DNA of 59,225 bases from Hydrogenovibrio sp. 3SP14C1 (GTDB taxonomy: Bacteria > Pseudomonadota > Gammaproteobacteria > Thiomicrospirales > Thiomicrospiraceae), in assembly GCF_029625905.1 (NCBI RefSeq), contig NZ_JARTLM010000013.1:1-59225 (forward strand), given 5' to 3'. Below the pieces are notes generated by a model. That model was not told where the DNA came from. It saw nothing but the letters and a program-made list of their open reading frames with translations, and searched no databases. A program made the translations under genes and the position numbers. Of this stretch, positions 7,754 through 14,312 are shown piece after piece. Every line of letters starts with the position of its first letter. Positions within the stretch are counted from its first letter, which is position 1.

Positions 7754-8641
7754 ATGAAAAAAATTAAGAATATAGCTGAAATTTGTGAAGCACTAGGACA
7801 GGTACTTAAGCTTGCATCAATTATCGGCATAGTTTTAGGTGCAATTATCGTAGTTGTATATAGTCATAGCGTTGGTTTCTATCCAGTTGGACTAACTGTG
7901 GGAGACGGCCTATTCTTTCTTTGGGTCATTATTACCTTCGGTTTTTACTACATAATATTAACTTTGGTCTTATTTGGCGCGGCAATTGGCCTTTTGACAA
8001 TATTTAGAGTCCCTATAAATTGGATTCTAGGTAAAATCGTTAGTGTATCGTTACCGAGAGTTCCTGATCAAGCTGGTGCAAAGTTTCCTGTTATTGTTGG
8101 TGGTATTGTTTGTAATGCAATACTTCTAATGGTATTGGCTGTCGATATCGAGAAGGGTTTCTATATTTATATCTCAGTATTTTTTATGGGGTACTTGTAT
8201 TTGCTAATACAGCCAATACCTGCTGAGGAAGTTGTTCCTAGAGAACGAGAGACTTTTAGTATCAATATTGTTTTCACTTTATTCATAGTCATGTCACCAT
8301 TAATTTTTGGCAAAGTTTTAGATAGTTCCATCAAAAATACGATGTCAAAAATGGGAATATATGAGCCAGAAGTAATCTTGCTAGTAGAAAAAGACACAGG
8401 CTTAGCTATTAATGAAATTTTAAGATCTGAGTCCATCAAAGATGCACACATGGCAACATGTAATGAGAAAGTATGTTCTATCAGTAATGTAGAAGTACTA
8501 TACGATGGGATTGGTAAGATTACATTTGTGAAGGTTGGTGGTGAAGAGGGCATTAAAATCAAACTGGATTCAAGCAAAATATCTGTAGTAATACCAGAGC
8601 CGAACAAGAAAATACAGTCGACGCAAAAAATGCGCGACTGA
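7754..8641 (+). CDS. Cassette-encoded membrane protein
   Basis: This 295-aa protein is not recognised. About six hydrophobic segments (roughly residues 18-38, 48-78, 98-115, 120-140 and 160-178, with one possibly re-entrant) are followed by a soluble C-terminal part of about 100 residues. ATG 7754 is preferred over TTG 7748 because it has better spacing to AAAGGA (7738-7743). The gene begins 27 bp after attC 1, and its stop codon lies inside attC 2, so the last 14 codons are read from the recombination site. Such overlap is common in compact cassettes. No function can be given. Confidence 0.7.
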   Translation: MKKIKNIAEICEALGQVLKLASIIGIVLGAIIVVVYSHSVGFYPVGLTVGDGLFFLWVIITFGFYYIILTLVLFGAAIGLLTIFRVPINWILGKIVSVSLPRVPDQAGAKFPVIVGGIVCNAILLMVLAVDIEKGFYIYISVFFMGYLYLLIQPIPAEEVVPRERETFSINIVFTLFIVMSPLIFGKVLDSSIKNTMSKMGIYEPEVILLVEKDTGLAINEILRSESIKDAHMATCNEKVCSISNVEVLYDGIGKITFVKVGGEEGIKIKLDSSKISVVIPEPNKKIQSTQKMRD

Positions 8642-8655
8642 TTTAGACGTTCGGC
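8599..8655 (+). other. attC site 2
   Basis: Outer boxes GCCGAAC (8599-8605) and GTTCGGC (8649-8655) enclose inner arms CAGTCG/CGACTG and CGC/GCG around an A-rich loop, 57 bp in total. The left half is translated as the C-terminus of the preceding membrane protein. The left box differs at one base from the complement of that cassette's own start (GTTAGGC). Confidence 0.9.
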
Positions 8656-8672
8656 GTAAAGGAGGGAGAGTA

Positions 8673-9488
8673 ATGGCACTAAGCCCAGTAGAACAACTTC
8701 GCCATAGCACGGTGCGCATTGAGTGCGACGTGCGGGGCGGAATTGGTACAGGGACCGGGTTCTTCTACAGCCTCGACAAGAACGGGGATCAACATGTACC
8801 TGTCATCATAACAAACAAACATGTAGTGTCCGGAGCAACTAAGGGTAGATTCCTCCTCACATTGCAAGATGCTACCGGCGGGCCTTCCGTGGGCACATGT
8901 CAAGCTTTTGAGCTTGACTCATTCGAACAGCGGTGGATCCCCCATCCTGATCCGGATATTGATCTTTGTGCGATGCCAATTGCCACACTCTTAAGGGAGG
9001 CCGAACAGAGAGATCAGAAGTTTTTCTTTGTAACCATTGACAAAGAATATCTTCTCTCTAAATCAGAAATCGAGGACATGATTGGCCTCGAAAACATCAC
9101 GATGGTCGGCTATCCAAACGGACTATGGGATCGCAAGAACAACCTGCCGATATTTCGCAGAGGGGTGCTTGCTACGGATTACAAGTACGATTGGAACGGC
9201 AATAAGGAGTTTTTGATAGATGCCGCATGTTTTCCCGGTTCCAGCGGGTCCCCTGTCATGTTGTTCGATGTAGGAAGTTACCAAACACGCAAAGGCACGT
9301 TCATGGGGTCAACTAGGATTAAGCTCCTCGGCGTGCTATATGCGGGACCTCAACACACAGTTGAAGGCGAGGTAAAGGTGGTGCTCGTGCCGACACAGCA
9401 GAAGGCCGTAGCTGTTGCGGGAATCCCAAACAATTTGGGCATTATTATAAAGGCAGAACAGCTCCTCGCGTTTGAAGGGATATTTTGA
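8673..9488 (+). CDS. Cassette-encoded trypsin-like serine protease
   Basis: This 271-aa protein has the chymotrypsin/trypsin-like (Trypsin_2) triad: His50 in ITNKHVVSG, Asp97 in DPDIDLCAMPI, and Ser191 in FPGSSGSPV. GTGTGFFY at 25-32 is the usual first strand. There is no signal peptide, so it is probably cytoplasmic; soluble proteases of this type are found in several defence and stress systems. A strong GGAGG ribosome site lies at 8661-8665. The gene is visibly richer in G and C than both neighbours, which fits an independent origin for this cassette. The target is unknown. Confidence 0.8.
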   Translation: MALSPVEQLRHSTVRIECDVRGGIGTGTGFFYSLDKNGDQHVPVIITNKHVVSGATKGRFLLTLQDATGGPSVGTCQAFELDSFEQRWIPHPDPDIDLCAMPIATLLREAEQRDQKFFFVTIDKEYLLSKSEIEDMIGLENITMVGYPNGLWDRKNNLPIFRRGVLATDYKYDWNGNKEFLIDAACFPGSSGSPVMLFDVGSYQTRKGTFMGSTRIKLLGVLYAGPQHTVEGEVKVVLVPTQQKAVAVAGIPNNLGIIIKAEQLLAFEGIF

Positions 9489-9495
9489 TGAAAGA

Positions 9496-9526
9496 GCCGA
9501 ACAAAGTGATTCAGCCGACGTTAGCT
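9496..9526 (+). other. attC site 3, shortened
   Basis: A left box GCCGAAC (9496-9502) and a core GTTAGCT (9520-9526) are only 31 bp apart end to end, whereas attC sites are normally 55 bp or more. One inner arm (TCAGCCGAC) is present, and its partner and loop are missing. The left box complements the start of the protease cassette (GTTCGGC), so the identity is good, but the central stem seems deleted and the site may not recombine. Confidence 0.65.
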
Positions 9527-9548
9527 CTCATAAATGTGAATACTAATT

Positions 9549-10901
9549 ATGTTTGAAATACATCCGTCAGCAGAAGAAAACTTTAATTCAAAAGTATGTT
9601 CTCTGATTAAAAAAATTGAAGCTATTCCGAATCAAGGAAAATCTGTTTCAAAATTTGAAACTGAGGTACATGTAGGCGCAACCATTACAGACAAAGATAT
9701 TATTGGTGATTTGCAAGAAAAGGCCAGTGACTATCGTGGCAATACAGTTGCAAGATTCTTTATTAGTAAAGGAGTCCGCTATGGCTTAGAAAATGAATCT
9801 CACAAATCATTAGTAGATTTAGCTGAGAAGATACAGAGATTGCCAGCGTTTAGAGACAGACTTAGCCGTGAGTTTATTGAGGAGGTCATTTTTAAATGGC
9901 TAAAAAACTCATATATCAAAAATGTTCAAGAAAAACCATTCATGTCTGCACTAATTGAAGAGGCAAAGGATGCTGTTAAACCTGTTACTGTTTATGTCCC
10001 CATTGCCAATATGGTTGTTCAACGGCCATTTTCATTTTGCGGGATTGTAATATGCAATATTACAAAATCATTAGTTGATGAAATAGCTGCTACGGGTGCA
10101 TCAATAGACGACGAAGAACAAAAAAATAATGCTGATGCATTTTTCCAAAAATTCCGTAAAGACTATCAAGGGTATGCAGCTGTCGAAGTTAGGATGGCGT
10201 GTGAGCCAAATTTTGCCAATGACTTAGCAATCATGACCGCTCAAAGAATTACCAGTTTTATTGGCATTTATTCAGGTGCAATGTTAATGCCTGATATAAA
10301 GTGTATATGTAAAATTAAAGGTACAGAAAATTTGGCTCAATCAACAACGATTTCTATTTTTGAGTCAAATAGTTTTAGTGTCACACATGGAATACTAGAT
10401 CAAGCCTCTATGAGGAGTTGGCACATATCAGAAAATGATATCGAAGAATATGCTAAATGCGGACTGGGGATTCTATCCGATATCGCTGTTAAGGAGAAGC
10501 CTACAGAGTTCGAATCTTTAATCCTTAACACTTCCACATTGTATTCAAAAGCGGCTTTCACAGCAGAGCCTCTAGAGAAGCTGGTTTATATATTGTCGGC
10601 CTTAGAAAGCACTCTTCTTAAAAATGAAAATGAGCCAATTCAGCAGAACTTAGCTGAAAGATTAGCAATTTTTACGTCACAAGAGCTACCTGAGCGTAAG
10701 TCTATAGTTAAGGCTGTGAAGTCTGTATATGGGCTGCGTTCTAGGTATTTACATCATGGACATACATCAGGTGAGTTAGAAGGTCTATCTGAATTCTTGC
10801 TGCATGTATGGATTTTTTATATCAAGCTGCTTGGTGTAAGCCAATCATTCACCAATAAAAGTGAATTTTTGGAGGCAATAGATGACCACAAGTTGGGTTA
10901 A
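9549..10901 (+). CDS. Cassette-encoded ApeA-like HEPN-domain protein
   Basis: This 450-aa protein has a C-terminal region like the Apea-type HEPN domain: LEKLVYILSALESTLL about 343-358, LAERLAIF about 368-375 and YGLRSRYLHHG about 393-403, which holds the R-x4-H motif of HEPN ribonucleases. The first 300 residues are not recognised and could be a sensor. ApeA is a known phage-defence family acting through HEPN RNase activity. ATG 9549 is used; the upstream ribosome site is weak. The cassette is bounded by attC 3 and attC 4, whose core boxes match as a single circular unit. The nuclease and defence roles are inferred from the motif. Confidence 0.7.
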   Translation: MFEIHPSAEENFNSKVCSLIKKIEAIPNQGKSVSKFETEVHVGATITDKDIIGDLQEKASDYRGNTVARFFISKGVRYGLENESHKSLVDLAEKIQRLPAFRDRLSREFIEEVIFKWLKNSYIKNVQEKPFMSALIEEAKDAVKPVTVYVPIANMVVQRPFSFCGIVICNITKSLVDEIAATGASIDDEEQKNNADAFFQKFRKDYQGYAAVEVRMACEPNFANDLAIMTAQRITSFIGIYSGAMLMPDIKCICKIKGTENLAQSTTISIFESNSFSVTHGILDQASMRSWHISENDIEEYAKCGLGILSDIAVKEKPTEFESLILNTSTLYSKAAFTAEPLEKLVYILSALESTLLKNENEPIQQNLAERLAIFTSQELPERKSIVKAVKSVYGLRSRYLHHGHTSGELEGLSEFLLHVWIFYIKLLGVSQSFTNKSEFLEAIDDHKLG

Positions 10902-10904
10902 TAG

Positions 10905-10957
10905 AGCTAACAAAACGCTGCTGTCGGACAAATTTTCCGCAGAGCGCGGCGTTAGGC
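10905..10957 (+). other. attC site 4
   Basis: The outer boxes are AGCTAAC (10905-10911) and GTTAGGC (10951-10957). The inner stem is CGCT/AGCG plus CTGTCGGA against TCCGCAG, leaving one unpaired T, the type of extrahelical base that sets strand choice in attC recombination. It is 53 bp long. The stop codon of the preceding gene ends 3 bp before it. Confidence 0.9.
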
Positions 10958-10970
10958 ACAGGGAAGAAAA

Positions 10971-11102
10971 ATGATTGATACGGAGAAGGCATGGGAAGAA
11001 TTTAATAAGGCATTCCCGTTCATCGAAGTCTCAATCGACACTAATTTTTTAGACAACTTTATTGTTTCAAAGGATGTTAATTTTTTAAGTTGTATAAAGT
11101 AG
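10971..11102 (+). pseudogene. 5' fragment of a cassette gene at the island edge
   Basis: ATG 10971 follows GGGAAGAAAA and opens a 43-codon frame beginning MIDTEKAWEEFNKAFPF and ending at TAG 11100-11102. It sits 13 bp after attC 4, where a cassette gene should start, but there is no attC after it. Instead the island end and the tRNA scar follow within 60 bp. It therefore looks like the first part of a cassette gene cut off by the island boundary. No family recognised. Confidence 0.5.
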
Positions 11103-11150
11103 TGGTATCGTGCATTCGGGTTGTTGAGAGTGTTGTTAAGCTGTTGAAAA

Positions 11151-11180
11151 TGTTATAAATATTGACTCATAACCCGAAGG
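11151..11180 (+). other. Island right attachment site
   Basis: The island sequence TGTTATAAATATTGA passes directly into CTCATAACCCGAAGG, the anticodon-loop region of tRNA-fMet. The proper 5' anticodon-stem strand (TCGGG) is replaced by ATTGA, which marks the junction. A related sequence is at 914-943. Core limits cannot be fixed without the other end. Confidence 0.7.
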
Positions 11181-11210
11181 TCGTTGGTTCAAATCCAGCC
11201 CCCGCTACCA
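11166..11210 (+). pseudogene. 3' half of initiator tRNA-fMet (CAT), displaced
   Basis: The sequence runs from anticodon loop CTCATAA through CCCGA, AGGTC, a T-arm GTTGG-TTCAAAT-CCAGC, acceptor strand CCCCGCT and ACCA. It is near-identical to the 3' half of bacterial tRNA-fMet. The D-arm and 5' acceptor strand are absent, so it cannot fold as a tRNA. Position 72 is T rather than the A usual in bacterial initiators, which fits drift in a dead copy. A complete tRNA-fMet is expected at the far end of the island. Confidence 0.85.
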
Positions 11211-11216
11211 CATTCT

Positions 11217-11266
11217 AAAGCCAGATTTTTCAAACACTTACGAGTGAATGAAGTCTGGCTTTTTTA
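11217..11266 (+). terminator. Terminator after the tRNA-fMet scar
   Basis: AAAGCCAGA (11217-11225) pairs with TCTGGCTTT (11254-11262), with a smaller CACT-TACG-AGTG hairpin in the loop and a T run after it. It is probably the original terminator of the tRNA gene, left in place when the island entered. Confidence 0.75.
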
Positions 11267-11316
11267 TTGCCTGAAATCTATAGATGTAGCGGGTGATTTC
11301 ATTCACTCAAATCTGT

Positions 11317-11326
11317 CCAGGCCTGG
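11317..11326. repeat. CCAGGCCTGG palindrome, copy 1
   Basis: Intergenic, 7 bp beyond the stop of the deacetylase-like gene (minus strand), between it and the tRNA scar. The flanks pair only weakly (AAAT/ATTT), so this copy is a poor terminator. It is the leftmost copy of the repeated 10-mer and lies just outside the island. Confidence 0.8.
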
Positions 11327-11332
11327 CTATTT

Positions 11333-12253
11333 TTAGAGGGCCTGCAAGGCTTTAACATGGGCTGTAGCGGATTCTGCTAGGGCTTTTAAGTCATATCCGC
11401 CTTCTAATACTGAAATCACTTTTCCTTCACACACTTCATGAGCGAGCTGCATGAGTTGTTGGGTCCAATTGTAGAAGTCTTGCTCTGTAAGGTTGAGATT
11501 GGCGAGAGGGTCTTGTTTGTGGGCATCAAATCCGGCTGAGATGAAAATGAGTTGCGGTTTGAATTGTCTGACAAAGTCGAACCCGGAATCATGCCATGCT
11601 TTTAAAAAGGCGTGTCCGTCACTGTGTGATTTTAGAGGGAGTTTGAGCATATTGTTTAAATCAGAAACGGGGTTGGTGAAAGGGAAGATGTTTTCTTCAA
11701 AGCTGGAAACGTAAGCGACTCTATGTTCTCTTGCAACATAGTCTTCTGTGCCATTACCGTGATGCACGTCGAAATCGACAATGGCGATGCGTTCTAGTGA
11801 ATATTTTTCGAGCGCATAAGCCGCGCCGATGGCAATGTGGTTGATGAGGCAAAATCCCATCGGGCGGTTTCTTTCTGCATGGTGCCCCGGTGGGCGAATA
11901 TTACAAAAAGCCTGGTTTGCCTCTTGATTCATAATGGCATCCACGGCGGTTAAGACGGCACCACTTGCTGTCAAAGCCGACTCTAAACTGCCTGGACTCA
12001 GAGAGGTGTCATCATCAATCTTTACAAAACCGCTTTCAGGGAGATGCTTTTTTAAGGTTTCCCAGAAAGTGGGGGAATGCACCCGTAAAACATCTTCCTC
12101 TGTGGTCGGTTGGATGGTTTTTTGAAGCGCATTGTTTAATAGGTCCGCTTCGCTTAAGGCTTGTCCTATTTGAACAACACGCTGTGCATTTTCTGGATGC
12201 CCCCAGCCGTTACTGTGTTGTTGGCAATGCGGTGAACTTAAGTATAAAAACAT
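11333..12253 (-). CDS. Histone deacetylase-like amidohydrolase
   Basis: This 306-aa protein belongs to the zinc-dependent histone deacetylase/acetoin-utilisation/acetylpolyamine amidohydrolase superfamily. The HisHis pair is at 124-125 in RPPGHHAERN, metal ligands are in DFDVHHGNGTEDY (160-172), and the third ligand is in SAGFDAHKQDPLANL. All catalytic residues are present. Bacterial members remove acetyl groups from small molecules or proteins; the substrate here is not evident. The gene stands alone, divergent from the MYG1-family gene 180 bp away. Confidence 0.9.
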   Translation of the reverse strand: MFLYLSSPHCQQHSNGWGHPENAQRVVQIGQALSEADLLNNALQKTIQPTTEEDVLRVHSPTFWETLKKHLPESGFVKIDDDTSLSPGSLESALTASGAVLTAVDAIMNQEANQAFCNIRPPGHHAERNRPMGFCLINHIAIGAAYALEKYSLERIAIVDFDVHHGNGTEDYVAREHRVAYVSSFEENIFPFTNPVSDLNNMLKLPLKSHSDGHAFLKAWHDSGFDFVRQFKPQLIFISAGFDAHKQDPLANLNLTEQDFYNWTQQLMQLAHEVCEGKVISVLEGGYDLKALAESATAHVKALQAL

Positions 12254-12433
12254 GTGTCAGCCGTTTCGTTGAGGAACTCAGTTAATAGGTTGTAAGGCTA
12301 TCTTACCAATAAATAAAGTGAAAACAATCGAGTTCTATTCAGTGCTTTAGTGCCCATAATAGGGTGAAATGCGCTAACATAACGCACACTAAGTTTTTTA
12401 AAATTAATTTGCTGACCCAAATAAGGAAGTCTT

Positions 12434-13276
12434 ATGCTCGTTACCCATTCCGGCCGTTTTCATGCGGATGAAGTCTTTGCCATTGCGATGATCTTGATGA
12501 TCGAAGACAAGGAGATTGTACGATCACGAGATCAGGAAGTGATAGACCAAGCCGAAATGGTGTTGGATGTGGGAGGTGAGTACGACCCAGAAAGATTGCG
12601 CTTTGATCATCATCAAAACAGCTTTACCCGTACCCGTGAAGATGGCACACCTTATGCCACGGCGGGGTTAGTGTGGGAACACTTTGGTGCGAAGATTTTG
12701 GCAGCGAAAGGCTTGGAAGGTAAATATGAAACGCAGTTTGCTTTGGAGTGGGTAGATAAAAAAATTATCAGCGATATTGATGCGGTCGACAATGGTATGT
12801 TTACGGAAGACCCGCGTCCATCCGTGTCAATGTTGGTTGGGATGATGAATGCGTCTTCGACGGATGATGTCGAACAACAAGTGGCAGCGTTTCAAGCCGC
12901 GATTGCGTTCACCAATGGTATTTTGAATAACTTCATTAAAGCGGCAATCAAAGAAGCGGAAGTGGTGGTTGAGCTGGAAGCATGCGCTAAAAATGTGGAT
13001 GAAGGCATTTTGGTGTTGGCCGAAAACTTACCTTTTAAAGACTTTATTCGATCTCATCCTGAAATTACCCGTGTGGTGTACCCGAAAGGCAATGAAGGCT
13101 ATGGTGTGTTTTGTAATGGTAAGGAAAATCATTTGCCAGAACGATTCCGCGGTTTAAGAGAAGATGAGTTGAAAGAGGTCACCGGATTAGACGATGCGGT
13201 TTTTTGTCATAAATCAGGTTTTATGTCGGTATGTAGAAGCTTTGAAAGTGCTTTAGAAATGGCGAAAAGTCATTGA
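12434..13276 (+). CDS. MYG1-family (UPF0160) metal-dependent hydrolase
   Basis: This 280-aa protein carries the family signature THSGRFHADEVFA near the start (4-16) and FDHHQNSFTRTREDG (about 58-72), a DHH-like metal site. MYG1 relatives are predicted phosphoesterases, and the eukaryotic member is a 3'-5' RNA exonuclease; no bacterial role is settled. AAGGAAG lies just upstream of ATG 12434. A Bfd-like ferredoxin gene follows after 27 bp and may be co-transcribed. Confidence 0.85.
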   Translation: MLVTHSGRFHADEVFAIAMILMIEDKEIVRSRDQEVIDQAEMVLDVGGEYDPERLRFDHHQNSFTRTREDGTPYATAGLVWEHFGAKILAAKGLEGKYETQFALEWVDKKIISDIDAVDNGMFTEDPRPSVSMLVGMMNASSTDDVEQQVAAFQAAIAFTNGILNNFIKAAIKEAEVVVELEACAKNVDEGILVLAENLPFKDFIRSHPEITRVVYPKGNEGYGVFCNGKENHLPERFRGLREDELKEVTGLDDAVFCHKSGFMSVCRSFESALEMAKSH

Positions 13277-13303
13277 TATTTTAAGCATTATTTAAAATCT
13301 ATT

Positions 13304-13543
13304 ATGATAGAGAACCCGTTAGATAAATTGCCTGAGATCCTTAAAAAAGATTTGGATGATAACTTATGCGTTTGTAATGAAGTGCCGAAGAGGGTGATTA
13401 TTAATGCCATTGCCGAAGGCGCTTTTACGCTTGAGGAGATTCAGCGCAAAACGTATGCCTCGGATGGCAATGGTTGTTGTAAACGACAAGTCTGTCGCTT
13501 GTTGGAATGCTTGGTACCCGAGTCAGCTGCTTCAGACTCTTAA
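13304..13543 (+). CDS. Bfd-like [2Fe-2S]-binding protein
   Basis: This 79-aa protein has four cysteines in the bacterioferritin-associated ferredoxin pattern: CVCNEV (22-27) and GNGCCKRQVCRLLE (about 55-68). Bfd passes electrons to bacterioferritin to release iron, and similar small domains serve other redox partners. It follows the MYG1-family gene by 27 bp and is closed by a palindromic terminator. No bacterioferritin gene is nearby, so the partner is uncertain. Confidence 0.8.
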   Translation: MIENPLDKLPEILKKDLDDNLCVCNEVPKRVIINAIAEGAFTLEEIQRKTYASDGNGCCKRQVCRLLECLVPESAASDS

Positions 13544-13569
13544 AAACGCCCAGGCCTGGCTGTTTTTTA
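13541..13569 (+). terminator. Terminator with CCAGGCCTGG palindrome, copy 2
   Basis: The 10-mer at 13550-13559 is flanked by AAAACG and CTGTTTTTT, giving a stem with one mismatch and one G-T pair followed by a T run. It starts in the stop codon of the Bfd-like gene and can also serve the facing umuD-like gene, which ends 26 bp further on. Confidence 0.75.
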
Positions 13570-13594
13570 ATGGATGTTTATCAAGAGCGCGTTG

Positions 13595-14215
13595 TTAGAA
13601 TTGTTTGATGGTGGCGGTCACCACGCCCCAAATAACGATGTCCGATTCTTCTCTGACGGGAATAGGCGGGTAATTATCATTTTCGGGCACCAGCCAAGTG
13701 CCAGTTGATTTAATGGAGAGCGTTTTCACTGTGAGTTCTCCATCCAAAGCCGCGATGACGATCTTACCGTCTTGCGGGGTTAAACTTCTATCCACCACTA
13801 AAATATCCCCATCATGAATTCCCGCTTTTTTCATCGAGTCTCCTTGTACGGTCAACAGGAAAGTCGCTTGTTTGTTTTGAATGAGTTTGTCGTTTAAATC
13901 CAAACGGGTTTCCACATAATCGTCGGCGGGGCTTGGAAAGCCCGCCACTACCTTATGGCTGTGCAGGGGAATCAACACTTTTTCACTGGAGTCGGGCAGT
14001 TGAATGTGTAGTTTGTCACCGGCTAACGCTTGTGCTTCTTGCAAGTCTTTTTGTTGCTGTTCGGCTTCTGCTTGTTCAGACAGCCAGTGTTTCACAATGG
14101 TTACTTTCGATTCTGGAACCCGGATCACTTTGGTTTCTTCGCCAAATTTTCCGGACCCTTTCTTACGCCCCGCACCTTTTCTGGCACCACCGGCCGTTAT
14201 GTTTTTTTCTGTCAT
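13595..14215 (-). CDS. umuD: UmuD-like S24 protease with N-terminal extension (repressor-like)
   Basis: The C-terminal 120 residues match UmuD: cleavage site A91-G92 followed by FPSPADDYVETRLDLN, nucleophile Ser127 in GDSM (125-128) and general-base Lys164 in ELTVK. E. coli UmuD has about 139 residues; this protein has 206. The extra first 70 include a basic GGARKGAGRKKG segment and a Glu/Gln-rich helix. UmuDAb of Acinetobacter is extended in a comparable way and acts as a self-cleaving repressor of error-prone polymerases. The gene is divergent from umuC, with an 18-bp perfect inverted repeat between them, which suggests direct control by this protein. The repressor role is inference. Confidence 0.85.
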   Translation of the reverse strand: MTEKNITAGGARKGAGRKKGSGKFGEETKVIRVPESKVTIVKHWLSEQAEAEQQQKDLQEAQALAGDKLHIQLPDSSEKVLIPLHSHKVVAGFPSPADDYVETRLDLNDKLIQNKQATFLLTVQGDSMKKAGIHDGDILVVDRSLTPQDGKIVIAALDGELTVKTLSIKSTGTWLVPENDNYPPIPVREESDIVIWGVVTATIKQF

Positions 14216-14226
14216 AAATACGTTTC

Positions 14227-14290
14227 TTTTTGAATTCTGTTACAGGAATTATAAAAGATAGACTATAATTTTTGTAACAGAATTCAAAAA
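14227..14290. promoter_or_regulatory. Divergent umuD-umuC operator: 18-bp perfect inverted repeat
   Basis: TTTTTGAATTCTGTTACA (14227-14244) and its exact complement (14273-14290) are separated by 28 bp that include ATAAAA- and TATAAT-type sequences. The two arms sit next to the two divergent genes. No standard LexA box (CTGT-N8-ACAG) is present, so control by the UmuD-like protein or another repressor is more likely. Confidence 0.7.
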
Positions 14291-14312
14291 ACTTTTAGGG
14301 ATATGAAAAATT

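Larger units (their letters stand above)
7520..11102 (+). mobile_element. Integron gene-cassette array without integrase
   Basis: Four attC-like sites (7668-7727, 8599-8655, 9496-9526, 10905-10957) separate genes that all point the same way, each with its attC just after or overlapping the stop codon. Key proof is the cassette rule that the left core box of an attC complements the first bases of its own cassette: GAGCTAAC at 10904-10911 is the exact complement of GTTAGCTC at 9520-9527, the start of that cassette. No intI gene or attI promoter is in view, so this is a cluster of attC sites lacking an integrase, cut on the left by IS remnants and on the right by the island end. Confidence 0.85.
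1..11210. mobile_element. Genomic island at tRNA-fMet (right end; left end outside window)
   Basis: This AT-rich block has mobile-element and defence-type genes and ends in a displaced 3' half of an initiator tRNA (11166-11210), the normal scar of site-specific integration in a tRNA gene. It contains an IS30 transposase end, IS3-like inverted ends at 1109-1136 and 7444-7471, an AbiE toxin-antitoxin pair and an integron cassette array. No integrase gene is visible, so the left boundary and the recombinase presumably lie to the left of base 1. The CCAGGCCTGG palindrome that recurs in the rest of the window is absent here, which agrees with foreign origin. The extent is inference; the tRNA scar is seen directly. 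Confidence 0.75.

Noticed and set aside
7668-10957. Repeated short palindromic sites that could suggest a CRISPR or REP array
   Set aside because: The spacing is gene-sized, the stems differ in sequence and only the outer boxes are shared, which is the attC pattern. No regularly spaced direct repeats occur anywhere in the window.
134-11250. CACTTACGAG shared between the IS30 end (134-143) and the tRNA terminator loop (11239-11248)
   Set aside because: The second copy is explained by a small CACT-TACG-AGTG hairpin and the flanks do not match, so the 10-base match is probably chance.
14216-14312. LexA box before umuD/umuC
   Set aside because: CTGTTACAG occurs inside the arms, but the CTGT-N8-ACAG spacing of a LexA box is absent.
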